A DNA stretch of 64,000 nt, taken from Choanephora cucurbitarum (Eukaryota; Mucoromycota; Mucoromycetes; Mucorales; Choanephoraceae). The notes beneath the pieces are model-generated. The model had not been told where the DNA came from, did no database searches, and was given only the letters and a program-made list of their open reading frames with translations. The position numbers were made by a program, and so were the translations under genes. The stretch spans positions 19,630 to 83,629 of the forward strand of contig JAIWNI010000118.1 in NCBI GenBank assembly GCA_025331435.1, written 5' to 3'. Numbering within the stretch: the stretch's first letter is position 1; every line of letters starts with the position of its first letter. This document shows positions 11,951-23,955 of the stretch, in pieces.

Positions 11951-12223
11951 TTAACTTGTGAATGAAAAGTGGAATATGTCCAAAAAGTAGATACCAGATA
12001 CGAGTGCATAAAGAACCACTCCTACTTTACGAGTCAGATCTATAGAAGAAGTCTTAGTTATGAATGTAATGAATAGACTTTGTAGGCTACACAAAGTATC
12101 TCCTTGTTCCTGAAAAAGCATGATTGCTTCACAATTTTCAGATGTGCTGGTTAAGGAAACAGACAGTTTCTTGCTTAGTGTTCTCATCATTAAAAGGCCT
12201 CTAATATCTCTTCTAGTCGCCAT
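11951..12223 (-). CDS. Unrecognised small ORF (90 aa), possible membrane protein
   Basis: An open frame of 90 codons starting MATRRDIRGLLMMRTLSKKL, rich in Ser, Thr and Leu, with one hydrophobic segment near the C-terminus (VVLYALVSGIYFLDIF). It is divergent from the MARVEL-like gene at 12627, which leaves a plausible shared promoter. An upstream AG acceptor (tttgtacgcag, just before the ATG on the minus strand) suggests a further 5' exon, but no joining frame worked. I do not recognise a family. It may be a real small gene or chance. Confidence 0.25.
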   Translation of the reverse strand: MATRRDIRGLLMMRTLSKKLSVSLTSTSENCEAIMLFQEQGDTLCSLQSLFITFITKTSSIDLTRKVGVVLYALVSGIYFLDIFHFSFTS

Positions 12224-12626
12224 TTCACTGCGTACAAACCAAAGTATTAGTTCGTCTTTGCTCTTAAAAATAAGTAAATACCATCTGCAATGAAAACTTG
12301 GTTTTCTTTGTGCTCATTTCTTTTTCGTACCTTAGCAATAAGGATCAACAAAGAAAACAAAAATATTATCTTATGATCATGCAAGCACGCCTATTATTAC
12401 AGAGGCTTTATTTTCAACAATCAAAAGAAACGCACAGTGAGGTTGAATGATATCATATAAGATACGTAAGTAGTGCAACCACAATGAACTTTGAGGACTT
12501 CCTATTTTGGTGATGAAAAACATCAAACAATTTATACTTTAAGGAAATAAACGAGTGTTTGTTTGCTCTTCTTTTTCTTTGTTGTTCAACTGATATTAAC
12601 AGATTATTTTGCTGATTTCAATCGAC

Positions 12627-13820
12627 ATGGTTTTGGCTGATAAAATAGACCTTGATTTTGATACACCAAAAGGCCTTCCTGACCTTGGTGTCTATAAAGT
12701 CGTATTACATATCCTTCAAATTGGGTTTCAATTTCTTGCAATGTGTTTAGCTGCATCTGTTATTTCAACCGAAAGAACTTTTTATGTATGTTCGATGCCA
12801 TTTATAATAAACAGAGCCATTTTCAATACTGACATTTGTAGATAGCAATCAAGTCAAGCTGCAGTCAATTATACTTTGATCATATCTCTGCTAGGCCTTT
12901 TTGTGTCAATACCATTAGCTATCTATCCATGGACAAGGCTATCCAAAGCTCCGTATCCTACAATTAGAAGCTTCTTCTTAAGACTACGTACAAGTCTTAT
13001 TTTTACATGTTTCTTTTCGTTCGCCTGGTTCATATCGATGATATCAATGAGTCTTCATTCAGGAAATGAATCCAATTGCAATTTAGATTCTTCAATGATA
13101 AAGAAATACCCTAGTTATCAAGGTGCTTGGAGGAATCAGGTAAGGTTTAAAAACAATTTCCATTTTTGATAGCATTTGCAAAGGAGAAGAGAAAATAACT
13201 TGCAACGCCATTAGTGTAACTGTGCGAAGGCAGTGACAGCTTTTAGCTATTTACTGTTCTTTTTCTGGATGGGTGCTAGTATCTGTAGCGCTATTTTGTT
13301 ATGGCACGAAAAGAAGCAGAGGCATATAGGTGAACACCAATTAGAAGAGAGTAAAAAAGGAGAGACCGATTCATTTGAGACAGATAATCAAACTGTGACA
13401 AGCACACAAGATGCATTAGATTCTATACCTAAGCAGACCACCCCCGTACCAAATGATGAACCAGATCGGTTTGTATGTCATCATTCGCCTCCAAGCACAG
13501 TTAACTTGAGCTATTCGCCTTTGATACATGAGCCCAACTCACCTTATGAGGGCTTACAAAGGCCAGTAACAACGATTACTGCACCTTACACACCATCTCC
13601 TCTTATCATGTCACCACAAGCGCCTTTACAGCAACCCTATTATTCTTCTGATAACCTTCCGAATGTAGCACATGTTCATGGTAACTCAGCCTACTATCCC
13701 TCTCCACACACTACAACCAATCTTCCATACCAATCTATTCATAGTCCATACTCGAGTTCTGATTACCCAAATACCAATATGTCATACCCATTCAATCCAT
13801 CGCATTATGCGTCACAATAA
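12627..13820 (+). CDS. MARVEL-like four-transmembrane protein with Pro/Ser/Tyr-rich tail
   Basis: Three exons (12627-12785, 12846-13139, 13215-13820) give 352 aa. Four hydrophobic segments are visible: YKVVLHILQIGFQFLAMCLA, TLIISLLGLFVSIPLAI, TSLIFTCFFSFAWFISMISM and FSYLLFFFWMGASICSAILL. This spacing resembles MARVEL-type membrane proteins of fungi, which act at the plasma membrane or in vesicle trafficking. The second intron separates the third helix region from the fourth helix at a Cys-containing loop. The remaining ~165 residues are polar, then rich in Pro, Ser and Tyr (repeated YSP, SPY and PYS), probably a disordered cytoplasmic tail. The ATG at 12627 is the only one in frame before the first helix. 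The stop lies 33 bp from the stop of the convergent fasciclin gene. The MARVEL assignment rests on topology only. Confidence 0.75.
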
Positions 13821-13853
13821 ACGAAATAAACCAATTATATTTATTAGCCTAAA

Positions 13854-15835
13854 TTAAAAGATGGCTGGTGCTAAGACATGGTGTAATAGAATCAAAGCTG
13901 TTAAAGTAATTAAAAAAGAATCAAAAGTGTTGTACTGCTTGCTTGCAAGCGATCCTGTAGGAGGAGGGAGCGGGTTGTTTGTGTTGTCAGGTCCACTAGT
14001 GCCACTAGTTGTGACTCCAGCAGCGCTTGTTGAACTTGCGCTCATACCAGTAGATGTATCGATAACACTAGAAGTGCTACCAGCAACACCGGTAGAATTT
14101 CCGTTAGTGTTGTTACCCATTGGTTGAGAGGATACATAGTCCAGAACTAACAAACAAAAATAATTAATTTCGTTATTTGACAGACAAGCAAAACAAGAGT
14201 AAAAGTAGTGAAATTGAAGCATACCTCCATCAATCAGATGCATGACACCATTATTTAACAGCACATTTGGATGCACTACATTAAAGCCATTGACTGATAT
14301 TTCAAACAATTTTTTTTAGTATTTCTGTTGCTTGTCTTGCAGAAGCTTCTATAAAAAATAATACCTTGCATATTATTATCAGATGAATCGTTTGCGTTTG
14401 TTATGCTGATGTTTGTACCAGCTAATGAGGTAACGGTAGTAGGTTGAGACGTTAAATTGGTTGAATAGTATATTCCAGGAACAACATGAGCTAGAACGAT
14501 TTGACTCGAAGTCTGAGAATCTAAACTAGTGTTATTGATATTTTGTAAAGCTTGGTTAACAGGAACAAACAAAGTAATCTATCAAGATGTTAGAAAGGCC
14601 ACAAAAACATGTTTATCTCTTACTTACATTAGAAGATGTATCTAGTGAATCGCCAGAAAATTGACCTAGAAGTGAATCAAATAATGAAGCATTGGCGAGC
14701 TCGTTCAGTGTTTGGTTAGGATTCTCTGGTGGTACTAGAACTATCGTTTTTAAGCGAAATAATATTAGAGGCTCAAGTCATACACCTTGTTACTAACGTA
14801 CTCTTATCAATAATGTATGCAATGCCATTTGATCCCTGAATGCTCTGGTTGGTTGCAAAGCTAGCATCGTTTTCGGTTCCAGTTCCTACAGTCCATATAG
14901 AGCTAGTTGTATCATTAGTCTGACCATCACCAATAGTACTATTATTGGATGCTCCATTGTCAGATGTTCCATTGGATGCTTGCTGTCTCTTTTCAAGCCA
15001 TCTGACCTGATCTTGTACTTGCTGAGATTGCTGTTGAGATTGTTGAACAAAAAGAGGTAAACCATACCCTAGCTTGTCTACGGTACTATTAGTCAACAGA
15101 GTGTTGAAAACCATTGTGTTATTGCTCAAGATAATAGATTGGTTTACTACATGATAGTATAAGACGTCGATCATATTAAACTGATTGATAAGCGATGTCC
15201 TTGACGTGTCATTTTCTGATGTTTGATTAGCAAAAACTACTCATATTATTTATAAAAAAAAACAATGCTTTGATAGACTTACGCATTCCTGTATCTGCTT
15301 TTCGAATATGTTTTGCCAAGTTAGGTAAGGCATTAGCAGTATTAGTTGCCTGAGGCAAGAGGGGTCCAAAAAAGCTACTTATTTCTGAAACCGCTTGCCC
15401 ACCAGTAGTAGTAGTGACAGGTGAAGAAGGCTGCACCTGACTGCCAGCCGTGGTAGTTGAGGCTTGCATAGATGTAAGAGTAGAGCTGGCTCGACCAGAC
15501 AATAAGGAGGAAAAGTACATAGCAATCGAGCCATTTGGAGAAAATTCAGAAGAGTCTGAGCTTCCTGTATCTGTGTTGTTCATGGCATTGAAAGCTTGAT
15601 TTGAGGGTACGAACACAGTGATATTACTGGATGCAGAACCTGACAACAAATCAAGAATAGGCTGATAATCAGGAGAGGATTGCAAGAAATGTACAAACTT
15701 GAATGCTGGACTCTTGTCTGTATTGTTCAATATTTGTAAGATAGTCTGGTCTCCATTTTGCTGCTCTCCTTGCTGACCAAAAATTGTCGTCAAAAATATT
15801 AGCAGTAATACTTCAATAACGTATTTCCAATGCAT
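13854..15835 (-). CDS. Fasciclin (FAS1) domain cell-surface protein, probably GPI-anchored
   Basis: Secreted adhesion-type protein. Six exons on the minus strand: 15835-15283, 15236-14802, 14740-14628, 14578-14365, 14293-14225 and 14146-13854 (558 aa). A signal peptide (VIEVLLLIFLTTIFG) is followed by two FAS1 domains. The first has ITVFVPSNQAFNAMN, VLYYHVV and IAYIIDKILVPPE; the second has ITLFVPVNQALQNI, IVLAHVVPGIYY and VNGFNVVHPNVLLNNGVMHL. Long Ser/Thr/Asn-rich inserts with many N-glycosylation sequons interrupt the first domain. The tail is Ser/Thr/Gly-rich and ends in a hydrophobic stretch (FLITLTALILLHHVLAPAIF), as in GPI-anchor signals. Every intron phase restores the FAS1 motifs, which supports the model. 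The gene runs tail-to-tail with the MARVEL-like gene. Confidence 0.88.
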
Positions 15836-16260
15836 TGAATTCTTTTTCTGATTGGAAATAAAAAGCTATCTCTTGGCTCATCTAGTTGTTTTTTTATTCA
15901 AATACCAATATAAAAGAGGGGTCTCAGATGCACGCAAATAAGGCATGTTGCTGATACAATCGATCTTTATGATGAAGGACAAATCCAAATGATAAAACTA
16001 ATGCGACGTTTTCGGAATGTAAAATAAAAGAGTTAGAAAAAAATAAAATAGAGTGCTAACAAAGTGAATGGTGTTTGCCGATGCCTTTTACTCTCGTGTT
16101 TATATGTTTACCTGAATAATATGTAATATGATAGTATATAATGATATCTTTTGATTTTGTTAACAATAAGTAGGATGATTCTTATGATTCAAATCGGTTC
16201 TTGAATAAGCAGAGTATTCTAAGTCAGTGTCGGTCATCGAATCTAAGTCTTGACAGGTAA
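15836..16260. other. Promoter/intergenic region of fasciclin gene
   Basis: AT-rich DNA upstream of the fasciclin ATG. A TATAAAAG-like element (about 15909-15916, readable as plus-strand ATATAAAAGA) lies close by. No gene seen. Confidence 0.35.
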
Positions 16261-16320
16261 ACAAATCGATCAGCCTTGGATCCAAATCTTATATTCTTAC
16301 TTGTATACTATCATCCATAT

Positions 16321-18300
16321 TCAATCAATGTAAATATTCCTTATGTTTGCTTCAATAAATATTAGTTTATATTTGCTTGCATCCTTCATGGCTTCTTTTT
16401 CAGTAACATCGTTTTCATCTAAACTTGCATAGTATCCCGGATTAACAGATAGAGCATGGTGGGCTTCTTTAATCACAAGGGATTGAGATGTTACAGACAT
16501 TCGGCCAATTTGGTCACGCATAGTTGCTTTGCCTTTGCCTTTGTATGGCTCTGGGACCATGGCTACATCCATTTGGTTGTTTGTTTCGTACTACGACCAG
16601 CCTCAGCAGATAGATATTCAAAAGCATAAGTTTTTCTTGGACTTTCAGAAGATCCAGTGACATCATGTTCAAAAAACTATTTTCTTTTGATAGAAGCAGT
16701 TTCAATAGGTGTTATTTGGGAGTTTATTAGAGTCAGATTTCTATTGAAGACAATAAGAAATATTTAGAGGAGCCATTGATTTTCTGATGAAGATGGTTAT
16801 TGATATCTTATTTTTTTAGAGCTTCTTTGTATGTTGCAATAGGCTCTTCATTGTCTTGGACTCTTTTTTTCGAATTTTCGCTTTCTGCTTATAGATGATA
16901 ATCTGTTTCGTTTTCTTATTTGTATTTGTCTTGTCGAGGGTATTCACTTACAGCAATTAATCTTTTCCTACTTTAAGAGAGCTTTGCAAGCCAGTTGTTA
17001 AGGTGGCCTATTTTTATCTCTTTTTTGTATCACTTTATCTTTTCTTTGAAGGATTTGATCCTAGAGTTGAGAAAATCTTAATGTTTCCTCCCGTATCAAA
17101 AAACTTCCAGCTCTGATTCATGGAATTGTAGTCCCAGCATGATAAACGCTTCATCTTTCAAGAAGATGGGACTCGTGTCATATTGGGGCTATAGCATGTA
17201 ACTAGAAGAATCATACAGCTTCCAATTTCTTTAAGCCTTGTTTGTCAGAAATAAAAAATTCTTCTGAATTCTTTGTGATCGCAAACAAAGTTGATGCTTT
17301 TAGCTCTGTCCTCAGGCAATAAGGAACAATTCGTCGATGAAATGAAATCGACTGTTTGCAAATGACTTATAGGTCCGGCTTATTTGCCATGTATAAAACT
17401 GATTTTGTTCTAGAGAGATTTGCAAGGATGAAGGAACTATTTTGATTTCAACAGTTTGGTTGTAGTGATCTAGCTTGATTCAAGTCTGTGCTTAGGTATA
17501 CTGTTGCTGCCTAGTATTCTTTATCTGATATTCGTTGGGCTAAAACCAATTCATTTCAAGCAGTAATGTATTCATTGTAATCATAAATAGACTAATCTGA
17601 ACCTCTGATTAATGTTGGATGAAAGGAAAAGGAGTTTAGCATGGTTCAGTCGAATTTTTTTTTGTACCATAAGCTACTTTTGATCATTCTCAATACCTTT
17701 CTGACATCGATAGACTCAGCACGAGATCATGTCTCAGACAATTATACACTGTTTCTAGTAATTGGCAATATTGCTTCACTGCTTTCCAGCAATTTGAATG
17801 CTATTAGTCCAGAAATAAAATGACGCTGATTGCACCCAATATATACATATGTATATGAGTTTTTCTCCTGAAATACTCAAAAGCAGTCGATTCTTTTTGA
17901 AGGCATTCAATTTCATCACATTAAAACAACTGTCAAGTATTCTGTCGATGACTACTCCATCTCTAAATGTCTCAAATCGATTCTGTTCTATTTGGCTATT
18001 CTACTGCTACACAGTTCTTTCCTCGAGCCATACATGGCTATCTTTGTCTTTTGCTCGTGCAACCTTTGCAATGTCCCTATAGTTACATCCTGACTTGCCA
18101 TACTCTACATTTCTTTCTTTTGCGACTTTAACTAAGGTATTTAGCCAGCGTCTATATCAGGACTATGGGGCAACAAAGGAAAGCAAGCTGTCGAAGAAGA
18201 CTGCCAATCACACAAGTTGTATGACTGGATCTCCATGATGACTTGAGAAATCAGCATGTCTCGCAAGTTCTGAGGCAGGACTTTATCAAGCTTGTCTAGC
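16321..18300 (-). pseudogene. Decayed coding remnant, family not recognised
   Basis: The minus strand holds stretches that look like former protein-coding sequence broken by stops and frame changes. Examples are an 83-codon piece at 16321-16572 (GKGKATMRDQIGRMSVTSQS, EKEAMKDASKYKLIFIE), a piece with KTYAFEYLSAEAGRS at about 16590-16650, and pieces further upstream such as KMKRLSCWDYNSMNQSW near 17120 and LDKVLPQNLRDMLISQVIME near 18280. No single frame stays open for long. The composition suggests one old gene or a lineage-specific repeat protein, but I cannot name it. Boundaries are approximate. Confidence 0.35.
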
Positions 18301-19754
18301 TGAGTTTAGCTCTATTGTACTCTGGTTGTGTTTTCATGCACCATATAGGCTGCATTGATAGCTGAAGCTATCAGAAATCAAATGGGGGTATATGAGCCTT
18401 ATAGATAGCTGGCATGTGTGTAGATGCCTATGGGTGGCTTTTTGGCAATATTGGTAAACAAAGGATCATATGAAGGTTTCGTCACTTGAGTTGATTTTTC
18501 TGATTGGTTGACCCATAATCAACTGACTCTACCTCCTTGATGTTGATAAATACGCGCCCTTGGTCTTTTCTCTTTCTTTTCTTTTTTCTTCACTTCATAT
18601 CTCTCTTTTCTCAAGGCAAGGTCAAGGCAAACTAAAAGTTAAGTATTACTTCTTTTTTAATATTGGTGATGTACAATAAGTAAAAGATATGCGTGCTTGT
18701 GCGTGCGTGTCTGAAGGGCGTGTTATATTCTTCTTTACTGTCTGATTGATGTCTCTTTGACGCGCTCGCTGAATAAACTTTGGCTTGAAGTGTGTTCTTT
18801 AAGGAATATCTCACAGTATCGAATTTAATGAAAATGAAATGGAGCTCCATGTAGCTCACATTCAGCACTTCATTCATTCAGCGGATGCGTTTGAATGGTG
18901 CCTAGTCTATACTTTGTAAAAATTTGTGATTGTATCAGTACTTTTTAGTACTTTCTTTATCTCTACTTTATTTTATTACTTGAACCCGATCTATTACTAC
19001 TACCACGACTACTACTCTTGCTCTATCTGGTACGCGTTTTAGATCGCTAGGCCAAAAAAAAATCAAACAACTTATTACAAGCCAACTTTCAAAAAAAACT
19101 GCTTCTCTATCGCTTGCTTCTCGGTCTGCTTTACTCATACATACGCGTCTCATTGAAATGGATTCACTTCATGAAAAAAGAAACTGGTCACTTCTGGTGT
19201 CTGCCATTTCCAAGGTATCACTCCCAAGACTTTCCTAAGCTCTCTGTCAAGCTAGATATCTCATATAATCTTAGAAACATGCTATCTAGCCAGATATATA
19301 GTAAAGAAAGAATAAAAACTCGTTTCTTCATCCATCTACATATGGTCTGTTTATATACTAAAAAGTCGCATATTGTTCCCTTTTTGAATTAAACCAAAAT
19401 CCATGATTACTTCAAACACTAAGATGCTCGTTAACATAAATCAACCAGTATTACATTTCATTATGATGCGTCTCAACTGAAGAAATATTTAGATCTTTTC
19501 ATATGGAATAGCTTATGACCCTTTTAGTATATTATAGCTAACGGATCCCACTTTAATCTCATAGAGCCTATGTCACTTGCTTGACCACCTAGTAGAATGT
19601 CATTTTCACGCGCCAAAAAGCTCTCTGCCATATCAACTCGAATCGTGAACCTGCATAGAATATTGATTAAAAGAAAGCAATAGGGTACCATTTTGCCTAA
19701 TGGTTCATCGCCTTGGATTTGATTTCAATCATAAGATGAAGGGGGGGATTCAAT
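18301..19754. other. Intergenic, no gene recognised
   Basis: Low-complexity pyrimidine tracts (about 18560-18610) and an ACT/TAC-rich microsatellite-like stretch (about 18990-19015) are present. ORFs here are short and partly products of the simple repeats. Nothing is supportable as a gene. Confidence 0.4.
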
Positions 19755-19963
19755 TTCTGGCCTGCTTAATAGGATTTAAATCCCATTGAGCACCTGTGGT
19801 GAGCTCTCGAAAATAGGATTCAGAATGTGAGATCTGGTATCAACAATAGCAAAGAATGGAGAGATGAGCTGTCGAATTAGTGGAATCAGATCGACAATAA
19901 TCTGATAGATCGTTTTGATTGACAGCATGCAAGATAGATGCCAAGCAAATGGCCACCCTATTA
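19755..19963 (+). pseudogene. Tc1/mariner transposase fragment (C-terminal end)
   Basis: One frame reads FWPA, two stops, then DLNPIEHLW, a stop, ALENRIQ and later NSKEWRDELSN. This matches the DWPAQSPDLNPIEHLW block that carries the last catalytic acidic residue of Tc1/mariner DDE transposases, plus the following helix. Six stops interrupt the ~70 codons, so it is dead. It is a different family branch from the IS630-like remnants at 3-4 kb and 63 kb, whose block reads LNPIEQFWSVV. The rest of the element cannot be followed. Confidence 0.7.
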
Positions 19964-20910
19964 AATATTAACTTTATTTACAAGATCAAAGTAAACCATC
20001 TAACGTAGTAGCAATGAAGAGGTGATAACATTCTAATGGCATTTGAGTACCTTAGACACCTCTTTATAAGGATGTCTTTATTACTTAGCTCTAAAAGTAA
20101 AAAGTATATCTCGGGGTCAGTGCATAAGCATCATATCAGAAATCACTTATAGATTTCGTACTGAAATTAAATGACCAAAGTCGATTCTGGCTGACAGGTC
20201 TTCTCTCACTTTCAATAAAGGATTAAAGGAGACTCATTTTGCTTCATAGCCGGTTTGCTATTAACGATTTATCACCAAAGCAGGATATCCCAACCATGAA
20301 GGTGATTGGTTAGTCATCACTAGATAAGATAACATTTTCATGCTGTCAGTTTGGTTTCTTGATAAAAACTATTCCAAGTACTTTTTAAACTTTTGTTTGT
20401 GTATGAGCTATTGAAAGTGTACAGTTAGCAATCTGGATAATCGACAAAGACCACCTTCCACTGTGAATGTTTTCTGAATAGATTTACGAAGCGCAATGCA
20501 TGCTTAAATTACTATTCTTTTCAGTTGGCTGATAAAAGGGGGGCAATGATCCATTATCAGATAAATTGGAAAATAGGTTAATGCCTCATGCAGTATTTGC
20601 ATATATACGAATGATTTTTACAATTTTCAAACAGAAAAAGTAACAATGTATAAAGAGGCATGAATGTCGTTATGTAGTCTACCTGTCAAATCTCAATCAA
20701 GATTGAATAAACTCAATTGAGAGGGGCTTATTATGATTTTTTTTTAAGCGTGAAAGCTTCCTAGGAGCAGTACTGTGCATTGGATTATTAAAGAACAAAA
20801 GTACGCATGGCAATTCAAGAAATAATATGATACAAAATAGACAAGCTTATTACGGCAAGATAATAAAAAAAAATATAGGTATGATACAATAACAATAAAG
20901 ACATAATACA
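19964..20910. other. Intergenic, no gene recognised
   Basis: AT-rich region with no ORF above about 60 codons and no recognisable conserved motif. The last 150 nt are the 3' flank of the minus-strand Tyr/Gly/Pro-rich gene. Confidence 0.4.
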
Positions 20911-21404
20911 TCAAGTATAGTCAATCCAATTGCCTCGCTGTCTTGCATAGTCATAACTAGCATAAGGGTAACTGTAAGGATAGCTTGTGCCATGACGAAT
21001 ACGATTGATAAGGCTCCTTAGCGCACTTGGTTTATATGGTATATAACCCATAGTGCTACCATATCCTCCATACCCATACAAATTATTACCATAGTAAGTA
21101 GGATTCGAATAGCCATGATAATACGATGCGATATTGTTATAGGGATTTAGAATCCCAGGATTTGCAGCATAATAGTTGTTGGCTGGATAACTTGTTAGTA
21201 GCTGCTGTCCATAAGGATTGATAGGTGGGTATGTGTATCCACCATAACCTATATAAGGATATTGCTGGTATGGATAGGCCACTATGAAGGAAAATTGATT
21301 TAGTTGCACTTGGATGTTGATGAAATGGCTTACTTTTGACAAAGATACAGGTCAACTGTGAAAAAAGAAAGCAAGAAGAAAAAGAAAAGAAAAGAAAATT
21401 TCAT
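20911..21404 (-). CDS. Small Tyr/Gly/Pro-rich, probably secreted protein
   Basis: The main exon (21281-20911) encodes about 123 residues dominated by Tyr, Pro, Gly, Asn and Ser (PYIGYGGYTYPPINPYGQ, NNLYGYGGYGSTMG) with an Arg-containing patch (LRSLINRIRHGTSYPYSYPY). It resembles low-complexity structural or cell-wall proteins; no catalytic family applies. Upstream, an ATG at 21404-21402 opens a perfect signal-peptide-like stretch (MKFSFLFFFFLLSFFT). Joining it through the obvious intron (donor gtaagc, acceptor ttcatag before 21281) is one base out of phase. Alternatively the T-rich run ending ttttttcacag is itself an intron acceptor and the true first exon lies further upstream. Start and N-terminus are therefore unresolved, and a homopolymer error in the T-run is possible. 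Confidence 0.55.
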
Positions 21405-22102
21405 GTTTTCCAAGTAATGAAGTCAATCCTTTTCACACTTTCTTTACGGGTAATCATCATATGATTCCAATAGCAACATTAAATCAGCTTTTGCAGTTGC
21501 TTGTATTAAACTTTGCATGCTTCAATATCACACTTCTTTTTCTAAGGATCATAAGCTATTATAGCGTGCTTTTGTTTTATTCCATTAGAAAAATGACACG
21601 TTCAGTATGTCTTTCTAAACAAGTTTTAACTATTTTCTCATGTAAGATCGACTAGTGTTGTACAAAGCCGTTTTCTATCATGAGGAGTTTATATTCAAAA
21701 CAACCGATTTCATCATATTTGATTTCGAATAAAGCCTTCTAATTCTGTAGATTCAAGTAACATGTTATATATGCATTTTGTCATGTTAAGCTTAATGGCA
21801 ATACTAATTTGATGCTAGACTTCTTTATGAATGGCAAAGAAATGCTAGTGATATATTTTAGTTTTGGTGGCTAACATATTGTCCAACGACAACAGCCAAG
21901 TTCTCGACTGAGTCAGAAAAAAAAGTGTAAAATGAACACCCCCCCCCCTGGGAGAGTTTTATTTTTTCGCTTCTTTTTCGTTCTTCTATTCTTTTCTTCC
22001 AAGTATACAGCAGATATAAAAGACATTTTCTTTAAATAAACAGGACTATAACAAAAGGCGTTTGTGACAAATATTTTCATTGTTGTTATTTCAGCTCAAT
22101 TT
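21405..22102. other. Intergenic with poly-C tract
   Basis: Upstream flank of the minus-strand small protein gene. It includes a run of nine C at about 21942 and a TATA-like ATATAAAAG at about 22014 pointing toward the small plus-strand ORF at 22103. No other feature seen. Confidence 0.35.
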
Positions 22103-22282
22103 ATGATGATGATTCTCCATCCTTGTTCAGAGCAAATAATTTGTATTTGCCAAGCTGATAATGGGAGTTGGCCTGATGTGAAAGCATCAAATGAAATCCT
22201 GAATAAATTAGCTGAAATATACATACTGTTTCCTGAGAAAACCCCCTCATATGTGTGTTATGCCATAGAGTATTTTCAATAA
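22103..22282 (+). CDS. Unrecognised small ORF (59 aa)
   Basis: Starts MMMILHPCSEQIICICQAD and ends PEKTPSYVCYAIEYFQ. A TATA-like box lies about 90 bp upstream and a polypyrimidine-AG stretch (gttgttatttcag) immediately before it, so this could be the last exon of a small gene. The middle (ASNEILNKLAEIYILFPEK) looks helical. No family recognised. It is convergent with cwc2. Confidence 0.25.
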   Translation: MMMILHPCSEQIICICQADNGSWPDVKASNEILNKLAEIYILFPEKTPSYVCYAIEYFQ

Positions 22283-22374
22283 GCTTCAAGATTGATAGAG
22301 GATCGTATTTAGTATAAACTATCAATAGAAAAGAGTTTCTTTCGCCTATGCATTACAGTGGCTCTTTATTTTAT

Positions 22375-23622
22375 TCATTCATCATCACTGTCACTTCCAT
22401 AATCAGCTAAACCTCCTAAACCTCCTTCTGTGGTTGTCTGTTTGTTACTCTTTACTGTCAAATCTGCATTTTTCGAGAGTGACTTGAGATTGGCCAATAC
22501 ATTCTGGGGAATGATGCTTGATTTTGTCTCTTCAGCCTTATTTTGTTCTATGGATTGTTGCTGATAATACTGTTGATAATATTGGTCATAATCTTCTTGT
22601 GTATATTGATAGTTTACTTCCTCCTCTTCTTCTTCTTGTTTCTGTCGTTTATAACGCTCCTCCATTTTACTGAACCCATCTTCATCCACATCACGTTTCA
22701 GACTGGTAAATTCAGCAGGCAATTCAGCTTCTGCTGCCTGTCTATCCCCTTCTTCTATATCTAACACAGCCTGTTGTTGTCTAAATCGCTCTACTTCCAA
22801 TACTTCCTCCCGTTCAGCCTCAAAGGCAGCTGCCTTAGGATCTGAAGTAGCCCAACGTACGTTGATGATTTCATTGTTATCTAAGCTCTGATTCATCATG
22901 GCTTCTCTTGCAAATTCTGCATTGGCTCTTGTCTTGTAGGTCACAAAGGCAACACCACGCGATTTAAGGATACGGACTCGATCAAGGGGACCAAACTGCC
23001 CAAAATGACGTCTGATAACATCGTACACATCTTCTGTTATAGCAATACGACCCACATAAAGTGTTCGGTTTTCACGAATGAAACCACCTACACCACCCAT
23101 ATCTTGACGAAAATCACTTTATGCTTGTTAATTCAAATCAGTTGATGGTACACTCTTGTTTACTCACGTAAATTTGTCACGTCCAAAACAATCAATGGTT
23201 GTCTCGATGGTATCTTCTGTTGTGGGTACACGATGCCACATGGTACATCGAGGTCCTTTACTGCACATGCCTTTAGCAAAGAATAGACAGAAGTAAGCGT
23301 TTTTGTTACGAGAACCAATCGTCTCGCCTGCATCTTTTGCAATATCTACTTTGAACTTGGGTCGTGTACTAACATTTGCTTTCTATCAGTATCTAGACAC
23401 ACTCTCTTTTTTTTTTGATATGATCTCAAACCTTTGTTTATTGAAATCTCGTTCAAGTCCAGAATAACGATGATGCCAAATATTGTAAGTTCCTCCTTCA
23501 GGTCTCTTTTCCCTAAGGTATTCATCTAGTTGTGCTTGAGTAACCTAATGATAGTCAGTTTCAAAAAGTGAGTGTTATCTAAAGCAGTACAAGTAGCTTA
23601 CTTGTAAGCGTGCAGGCTTCAT
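22375..23622 (-). CDS. cwc2: Pre-mRNA splicing factor Cwc2 (RRM and CCCH zinc finger)
   Basis: Component of the Prp19-associated complex that contacts U6 snRNA and helps activate the spliceosome in the nucleus. Four exons on the minus strand: 23622-23602, 23544-23432, 23368-23168 and 23116-22375 (358 aa). The N-terminal Torus region has RPKFKVDIAKDAGET and the zinc finger CLFFAKGMCSKGPRCTMWH. The conserved linker FGRDKFTDFRQDMGGVGGF leads to the RRM, with RNP2 LYVGRI and RNP1 RGVAFVTY. The C-terminus is Glu/Gln/Tyr-rich and acidic, ending SDSDDE. The last two acceptors were chosen because only they restore family motifs; nearer AG dinucleotides break the frame. Identification is firm. Confidence 0.93.
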
Positions 23623-23955
23623 TTTGGCTTATAATAAGTTAAACAGATTAAGAGGGAAAAAAAAATAATTGAGAACGAAATAATCCTTTATTCTTTTTTT
23701 TTTCTTTTTTCATTGAACGATAGAATGAAATTAGCTTAAACAGAAGCTCACTTTAGTTGTATTTTGAAAGACAAAGCCTTTGTCACTTCACTATCTGATG
23801 TAGTTTGGAGTAAAGAAGGTTCATGTGTATATGCATTACTATGGAGATCTTGCTACATTGCACCACTTGTGACCGCAAATCAAATTTCTATAATAGAAAA
23901 AATAGTTTGCATTAATCTCTCTCTTTTTTTTTCTCTTTCTCTCTCTTTAAAAACC

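Noticed and set aside
11951..12318. Small minus-strand ORF as a DASH-complex (Dad2-like) subunit with an upstream exon starting at 12318
   Set aside because: The resemblance is only in leucine spacing, and the candidate first exon joins to an immediate stop codon.
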